The notes beneath the pieces were generated by a model that was not told where the DNA came from, did not search any database, and was given only the letters and a program-made list of their open reading frames with translations. Source: Thermus tenuipuniceus (GTDB lineage: Bacteria; Deinococcota; Deinococci; Deinococcales; Thermaceae). From it: 64,000 nt of DNA. The stretch's first letter is position 1, and each line of letters opens with the position of its first letter. Positions 46,399 to 55,334 of this stretch are shown here, one piece after another. The stretch covers positions 1-64,000 of the forward strand of contig NZ_PRDA01000003.1 in the NCBI RefSeq assembly GCF_002964845.1, given 5' to 3'. Both the position numbers and the translations under genes were made by a program.

Positions 46399-47106
46399 AT
46401 GGACCTGGCCGCCCACATTGACCACACCCTCTTAAAACCCACCGCCACCCCGGAAGAAATCCTTAAGGTGGCGGAGGAAGCCCTGGAACACGGGTTTTTC
46501 GGCCTCTGCATCCCTCCATCCTATCTTCCCCTGGTACGGGAGCGTTACCCCCATGCACCCTTTCGCCTGGTAACCGTGGTGGGCTTTCCCCTGGGCTACC
46601 AGGCCAAGGAAGTTAAGGCCCTCGAGGCAGCCTTGGCCATCGCCCAGGGAGCCGATGAGGTGGATATGGTGATCCACCTGGGCCGGGCCTTGGCTGGGGA
46701 TTACGCCTACATCGAGGAAGAAGTCCGAACCGTGCGCCAGGCAGCACCCAAGGCGGTGCTCAAGGTCATCCTGGAGACAGGCTACTTCACCCCTGAAGCC
46801 CAGGGTCAGTCCCGTAGGGACTATCTTGGTCAGCCCCGCAGGGGCTATCTTGAAAACCTGGCCGAAGCAGCCATCCAGGGTGGGGCCGACTTCCTGAAAA
46901 CCTCCACCGGCTTTGGACCCCGGGGGGCCAGCCTGGAGGACGTGGAACTCCTGGTAAGGGTGGCCCGGGGCCGGTCCCAGGTCAAGGCCGCAGGCGGTAT
47001 CCGCAACCGCGAAACCGCCATCAAGCTCCTCGAGGCGGGGGCCACCCGGCTGGGTACCTCCAGCGGGGTAGCCCTGGTGAAGGGGGAAGATGGGGATGGG
47101 TACTAA
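46399..47106 (+). CDS. deoC: Deoxyribose-phosphate aldolase with in-frame repeat insertion
   Basis: The 235-residue class I aldolase cleaves 2-deoxyribose 5-phosphate. It shows IDHTLLKPTATPEEI, LVTVVGFPLGY, GADEVDMVIHLG, the Schiff-base lysine region VILETGYF (K in VLKVILE), LKTSTGFGPRGA and KAAGGIRNRETA. Between TPEA and LAEAAIQ there are about 18 extra residues (QSRRDYLGQPRRGYL) encoded by two tandem 24-bp palindromic units; the usual sequence runs straight from the E of this helix to LAEAA. The insertion lies at the start of a surface helix, so activity is probably kept. Confidence 0.93.
   Translation: MDLAAHIDHTLLKPTATPEEILKVAEEALEHGFFGLCIPPSYLPLVRERYPHAPFRLVTVVGFPLGYQAKEVKALEAALAIAQGADEVDMVIHLGRALAGDYAYIEEEVRTVRQAAPKAVLKVILETGYFTPEAQGQSRRDYLGQPRRGYLENLAEAAIQGGADFLKTSTGFGPRGASLEDVELLVRVARGRSQVKAAGGIRNRETAIKLLEAGATRLGTSSGVALVKGEDGDGY
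46804..46851 (+). repeat. Tandem 24-bp palindromic units inside deoC
   Basis: Two adjacent units, 46804-46827 and 46828-46851, follow GGTCAG-YCCC-GYA-GGGR-CTATCTT. Each holds a perfect stem (AGTCCC/GGGACT in the first, AGCCCC/GGGGCT in the second) around a 3-base loop. Units differ by paired changes that keep the stem. Being 24 bp, each adds eight residues without shifting the frame. Confidence 0.8.
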
Positions 47107-48301
47107 GTGCCCATGCACGAAGGTGGCCCCATCGGCAAGGGCGAGTGGGGTACTTAAAAGGCGGCGGAGAAAGCCCACCCTGGCCGGGGTTCCCGGCTAT
47201 CTGCTCCTTCTGGTCATCCTCCTCCTTTGGCTTTTCCAGGAGCTCCGTCCGGGCCTCCCCCCACCTCCCCCACAGGTGGAAGCGGGAGGCGTAGAGGTCT
47301 ACTTCATGCCCCAGGAGGGAGAGGCCGCCAAGGCCCGGCTCATCGCCCTCATGGACGGAGCCAAGGAAAGCTTGGATGGGGCCTTTTACGAGTTTCGCGA
47401 CCTGGAGATCGCCAAGGCCTTGCTCAGGGCCAAGGAGCGGGGGGTGAGGGTGAGGCTCTACGGGGAAAGCGATTACCGAAGCGATTTCCGCCGCTACCTG
47501 GTGGGGGCCTCCCTGGGCCAACAGGGGGAACCCCCCAGGGTACCCCAGGAAGCGTTACGGCAACGGGTCAAGCCCCTGTCCCTGGATTGCGAAGAGATCG
47601 TGGGCATCCCCGTTTGCTTTGACGAGCGGGAAGGCTTCATGCACCACAAGTTCCTGGTGGTGGACGGCGGGGCGGTCTGGACTGGAAGCACCAACATGAC
47701 CTGGAACGCATTCGCCCGGAATAACGAAAACAGCCTCCTGCTGCCTTCCTCCATCCTGGCTCAGGGGTATGCCCGGGAGTTCCAAGCCCTCTTCACGGGC
47801 ACCAAGGAGGGTTTAGGGGAACCGGTTACCTTCAGCCTCTCCTCGGAAAAGGGCATACCGGTGGAGGGCACCGCCTACTTCAGCCCCAAAGGAGGTGCGC
47901 TGGGCCGGGAGGCTCTTCTGGACAGGCTCAGGGCTGCCAGGAAAGAAATCCTGGTGGCGGCCTTCGTCCTCACGGACCGGGAGGTGGTGGAAGCCCTGGT
48001 CCAGGCCAAGAGGCGAGGGGTGGGGGTGCAGGTCCTGTTGGAAACCCGCAACCTCGAGGATAGCCGGGAAGGCGACCTCCTGCGGGCCGGGATGGCGGTG
48101 CGGAAGGACGGCAACCCTTACACTCTCCACCACAAGGTGATGGTGATCGACAGCACTTTTGTGATCACGGGAAGCTACAACTTCACCGCCAGGGCTTGGC
48201 AGGTGAACAACGAGAACCTTCTGATCCTGCAAAGCCCCGCCCTGGCGGAACGCTACCAGGAGGAGATCCTGAGGCTATGGCGGGAAGGGCAACCCCTTTA
48301 G
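47090..48301 (+). CDS. Phospholipase D-like protein with two HKD motifs
   Basis: The 403-residue protein has an N-terminal membrane anchor (about 34-49: [14 protein letters not shown]) and two phospholipase-D halves, each with [21 protein letters not shown] (about 184-201) and [18 protein letters not shown] (about 345-362). It could be a membrane-bound phosphodiesterase, nuclease or cardiolipin-synthase-like enzyme; with a single anchor and strong similarity between halves, an extracytoplasmic nuclease/phosphodiesterase is the best guess. The start overlaps deoC by 17 bases; a later in-frame start just before the anchor is possible. Confidence 0.82.
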   Translation: MGMGTKCPCTKVAPSARASGVLKRRRRKPTLAGVPGYLLLLVILLLWLFQELRPGLPPPPPQVEAGGVEVYFMPQEGEAAKARLIALMDGAKESLDGAFYEFRDLEIAKALLRAKERGVRVRLYGESDYRSDFRRYLVGASLGQQGEPPRVPQEALRQRVKPLSLDCEEIVGIPVCFDEREGFMHHKFLVVDGGAVWTGSTNMTWNAFARNNENSLLLPSSILAQGYAREFQALFTGTKEGLGEPVTFSLSSEKGIPVEGTAYFSPKGGALGREALLDRLRAARKEILVAAFVLTDREVVEALVQAKRRGVGVQVLLETRNLEDSREGDLLRAGMAVRKDGNPYTLHHKVMVIDSTFVITGSYNFTARAWQVNNENLLILQSPALAERYQEEILRLWREGQPL

Positions 48302-48852
48302 TGCTGACCCTGGCCTCGGGAAGCCCTAGGCGCAGGGCTCTCCTCGAGGCCCTGGGCTTTCCCCTTAGGGTGGTGCCCCCTAGGGTGGAGGAAGTTGGGG
48401 AAGACCTTCCCCAAGACCCCAGGGAGCTAGCCCTAGCCCTGGCCCGGCGCAAAGGGGAGGAGGTGCCGGGGGAGTGGGTGCTGGCGGCGGACACCGTGGT
48501 GGACCTGGACGGCCGGGTCCTCGGCAAGCCCAGGGATCGGGTGGAAAACCACCTCTTCCTCCGCCTCCTTTCCGGGAGAACCCACCAGGTCCACACCGCC
48601 ATCTACCTGCGCACCCCTCAGGATTTGGTGGTGGAGGTACACACCACCCGGGTCCGCTTCCGCAACCTTTCCCAGGAGGAAATCGCCTGGTACGTGCAGA
48701 GCGGGGAAGGCCTGGACAAGGCGGGAGGCTACGGGGCCCAGGGCTTGGGAATGGCCCTTTTGCAGGGGATTGAGGGGGATTTCTACACGGTGGTGGGCCT
48801 GCCTGTGGCCCGGGTTTTTGCCCTCCTTTGGGAAAGGGGGTTTAGGCCATGA
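48301..48852 (+). CDS. maf: Maf-type nucleoside triphosphate pyrophosphatase
   Basis: The 183-residue protein begins [20 protein letters not shown], the signature Maf loop, and carries the ADTVVDLDG metal site and [12 protein letters not shown]. Maf proteins hydrolyse dTTP, UTP or modified nucleotides, and sit in cell-shape operons. GTG 48301 overlaps the previous stop (TAGTG) and starts at the conserved strand; an in-frame ATG at 48277 is possible. Confidence 0.92.
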   Translation: MLTLASGSPRRRALLEALGFPLRVVPPRVEEVGEDLPQDPRELALALARRKGEEVPGEWVLAADTVVDLDGRVLGKPRDRVENHLFLRLLSGRTHQVHTAIYLRTPQDLVVEVHTTRVRFRNLSQEEIAWYVQSGEGLDKAGGYGAQGLGMALLQGIEGDFYTVVGLPVARVFALLWERGFRP

Positions 48853-49637
48853 GGGAAGTGGCCCTGCGCCGGGGGCTTTTCCTCCTCCTGTTGGCCTTGG
48901 GCCTGGCCATGGCGGCCCTAACGCGCCCCCTTGCCCCCCGCCTTGCCCTCACCCTTTCCCCCCTCACCGCTCCCCTGCCCGCCCTGGGCCACCGCCTGGG
49001 GCAGAACCTGCGGGCTGCCTCCGCCATTCTCCTGAACCGTCAAGACCTCTACAGGGAAAACCGCTCCCTGAAGGCCCAGCTCGCCCAGCTGGAAAGCGAA
49101 AACCGAAGGCTCCGCCTCGAGGTGGAGCGCCTCTCCCGGGCCCTCAAGGTCCAGGCCACCCAGGCCCCCGGGGTGGTGGCGGTGGCCCCGGTGGTGGGGG
49201 AGGACCTCTCCGGCCTTTACCGCCGCCTTATCCTGGGCCTAGGGGAGCGGGATGGCCTCCGGGTGGGCATGCCGGTGACCGCCCCGGAAGGGCTGGTGGG
49301 GCTCATCGTGGAGGTGGAGGAACGCCGGGCCCTGGTGCGCACCCTTCTGGACCCGGAAAGCCAGGTGGGCGTGCGGCCGGAAAAGGCCCCGGGGCGGGGA
49401 GTGGCCCGGGGGGGTCCCCCTGACCATCTGGTGGCGGAGTTTCCCCCCACGGTCCAGGTGGCTCCGGGAGACCTCCTGCTTACCGGAGCTCCCTTGGGCC
49501 TTTTCCCGGACGGGATCCCCGTGGGCCGGGTGGAACGCGTCGAGCGCGTCCAAGGGGGTTTAAAGCTACGGGCCTGGGTCAAGCCTCTGGTGGAGCTTTC
49601 CCTACTGGAGGAGGTTATCGTGCTGAGGCCCTTATGA
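48849..49637 (+). CDS. mreC: Rod shape-determining protein MreC
   Basis: The 262-residue protein has an N-terminal membrane anchor (9-24), a coiled coil (about 68-98: [20 protein letters not shown] core) and the two beta-barrel MreC domain ([32 protein letters not shown]). It organises the elongasome outside the membrane. ATGA overlap with maf before it and with mreD after it. Confidence 0.95.
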   Translation: MREVALRRGLFLLLLALGLAMAALTRPLAPRLALTLSPLTAPLPALGHRLGQNLRAASAILLNRQDLYRENRSLKAQLAQLESENRRLRLEVERLSRALKVQATQAPGVVAVAPVVGEDLSGLYRRLILGLGERDGLRVGMPVTAPEGLVGLIVEVEERRALVRTLLDPESQVGVRPEKAPGRGVARGGPPDHLVAEFPPTVQVAPGDLLLTGAPLGLFPDGIPVGRVERVERVQGGLKLRAWVKPLVELSLLEEVIVLRPL

Positions 49638-50092
49638 TGGGGATTCTTCTCCTCTTCACCCTTGTGCTCTCCGGATTCCTAGGAGCCCTCTGGCCCCAGG
49701 GGCTGATGGCCCCGGACCTCTTCCTGGTCCTGGCCCTCCTTTATACCCGTAGCCTTCCCTATTACCTGGGCCTTCCTTGGGCCTTTTTCCTGGGGCTTGT
49801 GCAAGACCTCCTGGGCTATGGGCTTCTGGGCCTCCATGCGGTGGGGCTCCTGAGCGCCAGCTACGCCTTCTATGCGGCAAGCCGCCGCCTGGCCCCGGGA
49901 GAAACCCCTGGGGTTCTCTTTTCCTTTTTCTGGGCCTTTTTGGCCAAGTGGGGGGGCTACTTCCTGGTGGCCTACTGGCTCCGCCTGGAGCTTCCTTCCC
50001 TCTTGCCCCTGGACCTTCTCCTCGAGGGCCTCTTCACCCTCCCCTTGCTCCTCCTGGCCTGGCGCTTTCTGCCCTCCTCCCGACGACCATGA
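49634..50092 (+). CDS. mreD: Rod shape-determining protein MreD
   Basis: The 152-residue protein is almost wholly hydrophobic with about five spans and the MreD motif GLVQDLLGYGLLGLHAVG. It is a membrane partner of MreC and RodA/PBP2. Overlaps both neighbours by ATGA. Confidence 0.92.
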   Translation: MMGILLLFTLVLSGFLGALWPQGLMAPDLFLVLALLYTRSLPYYLGLPWAFFLGLVQDLLGYGLLGLHAVGLLSASYAFYAASRRLAPGETPGVLFSFFWAFLAKWGGYFLVAYWLRLELPSLLPLDLLLEGLFTLPLLLLAWRFLPSSRRP

Positions 50093-51834
50093 CCGGCCGG
50101 CTTTACGCCCTCATGCTCTTCTTCCTCCTGGCCTTCGGCCTCCTGGCCTTAAGGGCCTGGCACCTCCAGGTGTTGGAGCACGAGCGGTACGCCCTAAAGA
50201 GCCAGGGAAACTACCTGAAGACCGAGGGCATTCCCGCCCCCCGGGGCCGCATCCTGGACCGCAAGGGACGGGTGATCGCCCAGGACCGGCTGGTGGTGGA
50301 CCTGGTGTACGAGGAGGGCGAGGTAGCCTTCAAGGAAAGGCTCCTCCCCCTCCTGGGCCTGAAGGAACTCCCCAAGGTCCAAGGTCCCACGGTCCTCAAG
50401 GCAGGGGTACCCGAACACCTCCTACCCACCCTGGCGGAGATCACCGCTGGGCAGAAAAACCTTAGGCTGGTGGAGCGCATCGAGCGCTCCTACCCTAACC
50501 CCATCTCGGGCCCCGTCCTGGGGTATGTGCTTCAGGCCAATGCCGAGCAGGTGAAGCGGGGATACAGCCCCGACGAGCAAGTGGGCCAAGCAGGCCTCGA
50601 GGCGGCCCTCGAGCCCTACCTCCGGGGTAAGCGCGGGGTGAAGGCGGTGGAGGTCAACGTCCGGGGGGAGCGCCTTAGGGAAACCATCCTGGAGGAACCC
50701 ACCCCCGGGCAGGATGTGGTCCTCACCCTGGACCTGGACCTCCAGCGGGCGGCGGAAAAGGCCCTGGAAGAAGCCTTGGCCGACATCAACGCCGGGCGGA
50801 GGTCCAAGGGTCTTTCCCCCGCCACCCGGGTCAAGGGGGCCATCGTGGCCGTAAATCCCAAAACGGGGGAGGTTCTGGCCATGGCCAGCGCCCCATCCTT
50901 CAACCCGAGCCTTTTCGCCAAGCGGCCCGTACCCCAGGAGGTCCAGGCCCTTCTTAAGGACAAGGACCTTCCCCTCATGAACCGGGCGGTGCAACCCTAT
51001 ACCCCGGGCTCCACCTTCAAGCTGGCCACCAGCTACACCCTTCTGGAAGAGGGGTACGTGAACCCCTCCACCGCCTTACGGTGCAGCCCCTACATCGTCT
51101 TTGGAGGCCAGGTACGCCGCAACTGGGCCACCTGGGATATGGGCCCCATGACCGTTAAGGAGGCCATCGCCTGGAGCTGCAACACCTGGTACTACCAGGC
51201 GGTGGCCCAGGACCCCCTGGGGGTGGTGGACCGCCTGGCGGCGAGGGCCCGACTTCTGGGCCTAGGGGAAGCTACCGGGCTGGAAATCGCCGAGCGGACG
51301 GGACTTCTCCCCACCCGGGCATGGAAGCGGGAGACCTTCAAAGAGCCCTGGTACCCGGGGGAAACCCTTTCCCTGGCCATCGGGCAGGGCCCCGTCCTCA
51401 CCACCCCAGCCCAGGTGGCCCGGATGCTCTCCACCATCGCCAACAGTGGAGAGAAGCCTACCCTCCACCTGGTCAAACGCCTCGGCCCGAGGGAGGTTAA
51501 ACCCCGGCTTGAACCGGTTCCCGGGCGTTTCTGGACAATCCTTCAAGAGGGCCTACGAAAGACCGCGAAGGAGGGTACCGCCCGCCATATCCTCGGGAGC
51601 TTTCCCGTACCCACTGGCGGCAAAACGGGCACCGCGGAAACCCCAGGCAAGCGGGCGGGCCTCGAGCACGCCTGGTACATGGGTTATGGCCCCGCTGAAC
51701 CTGGCTCCCCTTACCCTCCCCTGGTGGTGGTGGCCTTCTTTGAAAACGGGGGGGAGGGAAGCCGCGTGGCCCTTCCCGCGGTGCGCAAGGTAATGGCCGC
51801 CTACTGGCAGGTGGAGGAAGCCCAGGCCAGGTAG
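50089..51834 (+). CDS. mrdA: Penicillin-binding protein 2 (elongation transpeptidase)
   Basis: The 581-residue protein has a membrane anchor (about 8-25), the pedestal region PAPRGRILDRKGRVIAQD, and a transpeptidase domain with SxxK TPGSTFKLA (about 306-313), SCNTWYY (SxN) and GGKTGTAETPGK (about 508-519). It is the cross-linking enzyme of lateral wall synthesis. The ATG at 50089 overlaps mreD; the open frame upstream is a shadow of mreD. Confidence 0.95.
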   Translation: MTGRLYALMLFFLLAFGLLALRAWHLQVLEHERYALKSQGNYLKTEGIPAPRGRILDRKGRVIAQDRLVVDLVYEEGEVAFKERLLPLLGLKELPKVQGPTVLKAGVPEHLLPTLAEITAGQKNLRLVERIERSYPNPISGPVLGYVLQANAEQVKRGYSPDEQVGQAGLEAALEPYLRGKRGVKAVEVNVRGERLRETILEEPTPGQDVVLTLDLDLQRAAEKALEEALADINAGRRSKGLSPATRVKGAIVAVNPKTGEVLAMASAPSFNPSLFAKRPVPQEVQALLKDKDLPLMNRAVQPYTPGSTFKLATSYTLLEEGYVNPSTALRCSPYIVFGGQVRRNWATWDMGPMTVKEAIAWSCNTWYYQAVAQDPLGVVDRLAARARLLGLGEATGLEIAERTGLLPTRAWKRETFKEPWYPGETLSLAIGQGPVLTTPAQVARMLSTIANSGEKPTLHLVKRLGPREVKPRLEPVPGRFWTILQEGLRKTAKEGTARHILGSFPVPTGGKTGTAETPGKRAGLEHAWYMGYGPAEPGSPYPPLVVVAFFENGGEGSRVALPAVRKVMAAYWQVEEAQAR

Positions 51835-51837
51835 AAT
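51832..51837 (+). promoter_or_regulatory. -10 box for leaderless minC mRNA, overlapping the mrdA stop
   Basis: TAGAAT includes the TAG stop codon of mrdA and ends 6 nt before the minC ATG, so minC can be transcribed independently of the mre operon. Confidence 0.6.
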
Positions 51838-51843
51838 AGCGCC

Positions 51844-52371
51844 ATGCGCCTCCGCGCCACCCCCAAAGCCCTAGCCCTGCGCTTGGATGGGGGGGAAACC
51901 CCAGAAGAAGTCCAGAACCTCAAGCTTCCGGAAGACCTCCCCCTCGAGGTGGAGGTGGCCGGGCCCGTGTCGGGACCGGTGCTCCAAGCCCTCCTGGAGC
52001 TAGGCCGGCCCCTCACCCTGATCCCTCCCAGAAACCGCCTTCCCGCCGGTACCCTGGTCCTCAGCAAAACCCTTCGTTCCGGCGAACGGGTGGAGCACCC
52101 CGGCACGGTGGTGGTTTTGGGCGACGTGAACCCCGGGGCCGAGGTGGTGGCGGGGGGGGACGTGATCGTGGTGGGTAAGCTACGGGGTCTGGCCCATGCG
52201 GGGGCAGGAGGCGACGAGGAGCGCTTCATCTTCGCCCTGGAGCTGGCTGCCAAACAGGTGCGCATCGGCGCCCACTTAGCCCAGGCACCAGAGGAACAGG
52301 ACACCCGGGGCCCCGAGATCGCCCGGGTCCAGGAAGGAACCATCGTGGTGGAGCCGGCTAGAAAGCGATAG
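51844..52371 (+). CDS. minC: Septum site-determining protein MinC
   Basis: The 175-residue protein has a short N-terminal domain and the right-handed beta-helix MinC_C domain VVVLGDVNPGAEVVAGGDV, VVGKLRGLAHAG and RIGAHLAQAP. It inhibits FtsZ assembly away from mid-cell. It is shorter than the E. coli protein (about 230). minD and minE are not in the window. The 3' end overlaps the convergent 52358-52795 gene by 14 bases. Confidence 0.9.
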   Translation: MRLRATPKALALRLDGGETPEEVQNLKLPEDLPLEVEVAGPVSGPVLQALLELGRPLTLIPPRNRLPAGTLVLSKTLRSGERVEHPGTVVVLGDVNPGAEVVAGGDVIVVGKLRGLAHAGAGGDEERFIFALELAAKQVRIGAHLAQAPEEQDTRGPEIARVQEGTIVVEPARKR

Positions 52372-52795
52372 TTCCTGTTTCTACCCCGTACCGCTTCAGC
52401 ACAAGATAAATGACCCAACCAGATGCGGCCACGTATAGCCAAATGGGCACCAGTACCTTAGCCCAGCGCTTGTGTAGAACAAACTCCCCCCTAAAAGCCC
52501 GCCAGATCACATAAAGGGCTAAAGGTCCGTTGACGGCGGCCAGGAGGGTGTGGGTGATGAGGAGAACGTAGTAGGCGCCCCGCCAGGCCTCAGGCCCCCC
52601 GTAGGCGGTGGTACCGTGAAGGGCCCACTTGGCAAGATAGAACACCAGGAAAAGGAAGGCTAAGGAAGTGGCCGCCAACATGGCCCGATGGTGGGCTACC
52701 CTGTTCCCTTTTTTGATCAAGACCACCCCTGTCACCAAGGCCAATCCGGAAAGCACGATGCTCCACACCGCCAGCAAACCCAAAAGCTCCTTCAC
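52358..52795 (-). CDS. DUF420 membrane protein
   Basis: The 145-residue protein has four membrane spans with conserved histidines (VAHHRAMLAA, LLITHTLLAAVNGP, LHKRWAKVLVPIWLYV). This is the DUF420 / CtaM-like family, associated with cytochrome oxidase assembly in some Gram-positive bacteria. No oxidase genes are nearby, so the role here is open. It overlaps the small gene upstream by 4 bases. Confidence 0.8.
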   Translation of the reverse strand: MKELLGLLAVWSIVLSGLALVTGVVLIKKGNRVAHHRAMLAATSLAFLFLVFYLAKWALHGTTAYGGPEAWRGAYYVLLITHTLLAAVNGPLALYVIWRAFRGEFVLHKRWAKVLVPIWLYVAASGWVIYLVLKRYGVETGTIAF

Positions 52796-53070
52796 GACTT
52801 TCCCTCCCCTAGCCGCTCACCAAGAAGCCGGACCGGCTCCAGCTTTGCGGTGCGCGCGTAGCTGTAACCCCTCAGGTAATCCTCCTCCTGGCCCAATAGC
52901 TGGTACAGCCTAAGGTAGGCCACAGCCAAAAGTCCATCCCGCTCCCGCCCTGGGGGAAGCCGGTGGAGAAGCCTGACGATCTCGCGGAACCTGGGAACCC
53001 GGCTGACCTCGAGGGGAGTCCCCCTCAACGCCCGGGCCAGGTCCGCCAAGGTGTCGCCGTTAGGCCTCAT
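52792..53070 (-). CDS. Hypothetical small helical protein
   Basis: The 92-residue product is charged and helical (REIVRLLHRLPPGRERDGL, YLRLYQLLGQEEDYLRGYS) with no membrane span or known motif. Overlap with the DUF420 gene (ATGA) and a 29-base gap from the lipoprotein gene make it the middle of a three-gene unit. Function unknown. Confidence 0.6.
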   Translation of the reverse strand: MRPNGDTLADLARALRGTPLEVSRVPRFREIVRLLHRLPPGRERDGLLAVAYLRLYQLLGQEEDYLRGYSYARTAKLEPVRLLGERLGEGKS

Positions 53071-53099
53071 AGCCCCCAGGAGTGTACCACACCCTGCCC

Positions 53100-53678
53100 C
53101 TAGGGAATACGCCGGCTGGTGCGGTTTCCAGCGGCATCCACCGCAAGCAACACAGCCCCGGCCGGAACCTCTGCGGAAAAGGCCACCGTAGCCTCCTTGG
53201 GAAGGGAAAGGGGATCAAAACGGCCGCCCGTCTGGACCACCACCCGATCCACCAGGACGTTATCCTCCACCCGCCCGTAGACCCGGTACAAGCTCCCCTC
53301 CCGCTCCACCCGCTCCAGCACGATGCGAGGGGGCGCTGCATCCAGCACCAGGGGGACCCGCTTCTCCCCCCGGTTACCCCGGGCATCCTCGGCCTCTAGG
53401 AGAAGCTCCACCCTCCCAGAGGCCGGAGCCTGCAGGCGGAAACGAAACTGAACCAGCCGCTTACCCGCCTCCCCAGAGGACAGGATCTCTTGCCCATTGA
53501 CCCGGACGCTCACCACCCCCGAGGGATCGAAGGCATAGCCCTGCACCCTAACCTCCCTTCCCGGGGCCACCGCTCCGCCCAAGGGCTCGGTAAGCCCCAC
53601 CTCAGGGGGGGCGGTGTCGGGCCTGGCACAGGAGGCAAGAGCAAAAACAATAAACAGATAGAGGAGGTGCGCGCGCAT
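53100..53678 (-). CDS. Secreted lipoprotein with Ig-like/cadherin-like repeats
   Basis: The 192-residue protein has a lipoprotein signal with lipobox ALASC (cysteine near 17) and beta-sandwich segments typical of Big/Ig-like folds: VQGYAFDPSGVVSVRVNG, LEAEDARGNRGEKRVPL, YGRVEDNVLVDRVVV, VDAAGNRTSRRIP. It would be anchored at the cell envelope. ATG 53678 is chosen because TAGGAT lies 7 nt upstream and the signal peptide begins there. Confidence 0.75.
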   Translation of the reverse strand: MRAHLLYLFIVFALASCARPDTAPPEVGLTEPLGGAVAPGREVRVQGYAFDPSGVVSVRVNGQEILSSGEAGKRLVQFRFRLQAPASGRVELLLEAEDARGNRGEKRVPLVLDAAPPRIVLERVEREGSLYRVYGRVEDNVLVDRVVVQTGGRFDPLSLPKEATVAFSAEVPAGAVLLAVDAAGNRTSRRIP

Positions 53679-53706
53679 CTCCTCTATCCTAAAGGGCAAA
53701 CGCACT

Positions 53707-54144
53707 TCAACGCAGAATCACACCTACGCGCCCAGCAAAATATGGTCCAAAAGTTGAAGTGGGGAAGAGCACATGCACACCAAGCTGACCCTCAAAGTAG
53801 GGATTAATGGGCGGATCGGGAAGTTGAATCTCCACTCCCACGAGCCCATGGGGGTAGACTCCAAAAACCGTGCTACCAAAGGCCATGCTTGCCCCCAGGC
53901 CAAGCCCGTAATACCAGCTCATTCCCATGCTCGAGTAACCGGGCAAGGATGTCTTTGCCAAAATCAAAGCAGCATCCCCCGCGATACCAAAGAAGCCAAA
54001 CCCAGCTCCAAGGCGGAGATTAGCGCTTTGATACTGGAAGCCAAGATACGTAGGGTAACCGGAATAGAAACCAACCCCTGGCGTCTGAGCGAAGCCAACA
54101 GATAACGCAAACATTCCTAACAAGCCCCAAAAAAATTTCCTCAT
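53707..54144 (-). CDS. Small outer-membrane-like beta protein
   Basis: The 145-residue protein has a signal peptide ending VGFAQTP and alternating glycine/aromatic strands (GFYSGYPTYLGFQYQ, LRLGAGFGFFG, WYYGLGLGASMAFG, FAGRVGVILR) ending in a hydrophobic strand, as in small outer-membrane barrels. ATG 54144 follows GGAGGTG and has its own promoter at 54164-54192. No family is recognised. Confidence 0.6.
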   Translation of the reverse strand: MRKFFWGLLGMFALSVGFAQTPGVGFYSGYPTYLGFQYQSANLRLGAGFGFFGIAGDAALILAKTSLPGYSSMGMSWYYGLGLGASMAFGSTVFGVYPHGLVGVEIQLPDPPINPYFEGQLGVHVLFPTSTFGPYFAGRVGVILR

Positions 54145-54163
54145 TGCTGACACCTCCACCTTA

Positions 54164-54192
54164 AGGTTAGGGAAACTGCCAGTAGATGTCAA
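54164..54192 (-). promoter_or_regulatory. Promoter of the small outer-membrane-like protein
   Basis: Minus-strand TTGACA (54187-54192) and TAACCT (54164-54169) are exactly 17 bp apart. The -35 overlaps the last bases of argJ. A Shine-Dalgarno site follows, so this gene is not leaderless. Confidence 0.7.
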
Positions 54193-55334
54193 GTAGTATA
54201 TAAAGCGTTTATCCTCACATACCCCTCCGTCAGATCACACCCCCACGCCACGCCCACCCCCTTTCCCTCCTGAAGGTCCACCAGGACCTCCACTTCCTCG
54301 GCCCGCATGGCCTGGCTCGCCGCCTCCCGGTCAAAGGGAAGAGCGCCCCCGGCATAGAGGGTAATCCCCTGGACCTGAATCCTCACCCTTAGGGGATCAA
54401 ACCGGGCCCCTGAGTTGCCCAAAGCCGCCAGAATGCGGCCCCAGTTGGGATCGTTTCCGTAAAGGGCTGCCTTCCAGAGGGCACTACCCGCCACCGCCCT
54501 GGCCGCCCGCCGGGCCTCCTCCTCCGTGGCCGCCCCCACCACCCGCACGGTCATGAGCTTGGTAGCTCCCTCCCCATCCCGGGCGATCTTCCTCGCCAGC
54601 TCCTGGGCTACTGCCTCCAGGGCCGGGAAAAAGGCCTCGAGGGGCACTGCGCCATAAGCCCCGTTCGCCATCACCAGGGCGAGGTCGTTGGTGGAGGTAT
54701 CCCCGTCCACGGTCACCTGGTTGAAGGTGCGGTCCACAATGCCCCGCCAGGCTTCCCGCAAAGCCCCTTGGGGAAGGGAAGCGTCGGTCACCAAAAAGGC
54801 CAGCATGGTGGCCATGTTGGGATGGATCATCCCGCTGCCCTTGGCGATACCCACGATCCTCGCCCCCTCCACCTCGGCCTCGGCTACCTTGGGGACCAAG
54901 TCGGTGGTGAGGATGGCCTCGGCGAAGGCACCGGCATAGGGGGTAAGCTCAATCTGGGGTAAACCCGCCTCCACCTTTTCCACGGGAAGGGGAACCCCGA
55001 TGACCCCCGTGGAAGCGGTCAAGACCTCCTCCACGGGCACTCCCAGGCGTAGGGCAGCGGCCTCGGCCATGCGCCGATCGTCCACAAAGCCCCGCTCCCC
55101 GGTGGCGCAGTTGGCGTTGCCCGCGTTGACCACCACTGCCCGCAAGGTCCCACCCTGGGCGTAAAGGGCTCTACCCCGGTGAATGGAGGGGGCCGCAGCC
55201 CGGTTCTGCGTGGCCACATAGGCCCAGGAAGCGGGAAGGCCGGAAACCAACAAGGCCAGATCGGGCTTGCCGGAAGGCTTGATGCCCGCCCGGGTAGCCC
55301 CGGCGCGAAAACCCCGGGGAAGCTTTACGGCCAT
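54189..55334 (-). CDS. argJ: Bifunctional glutamate N-acetyltransferase / amino-acid acetyltransferase ArgJ
   Basis: The 381-residue precursor self-cleaves at A175-T176 in [10 protein letters not shown] to give two subunits; the threonine becomes the nucleophile that moves acetyl from N-acetylornithine to glutamate. [13 protein letters not shown] and [18 protein letters not shown] are family motifs. It overlaps argC by 10 bases and ends the arginine operon. Confidence 0.95.
   Translation of the reverse strand: MAVKLPRGFRAGATRAGIKPSGKPDLALLVSGLPASWAYVATQNRAAAPSIHRGRALYAQGGTLRAVVVNAGNANCATGERGFVDDRRMAEAAALRLGVPVEEVLTASTGVIGVPLPVEKVEAGLPQIELTPYAGAFAEAILTTDLVPKVAEAEVEGARIVGIAKGSGMIHPNMATMLAFLVTDASLPQGALREAWRGIVDRTFNQVTVDGDTSTNDLALVMANGAYGAVPLEAFFPALEAVAQELARKIARDGEGATKLMTVRVVGAATEEEARRAARAVAGSALWKAALYGNDPNWGRILAALGNSGARFDPLRVRIQVQGITLYAGGALPFDREAASQAMRAEEVEVLVDLQEGKGVGVAWGCDLTEGYVRINALYTT

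Noticed and set aside
46804-46851. Tandem repeats in deoC as a CRISPR array
   Set aside because: Only two units, adjacent without spacers, and inside a conserved gene.
48770-49423. A 217-codon plus-strand frame overlapping mreC
   Set aside because: Frame shadow with proline/glycine runs; mreC in another frame is clear.
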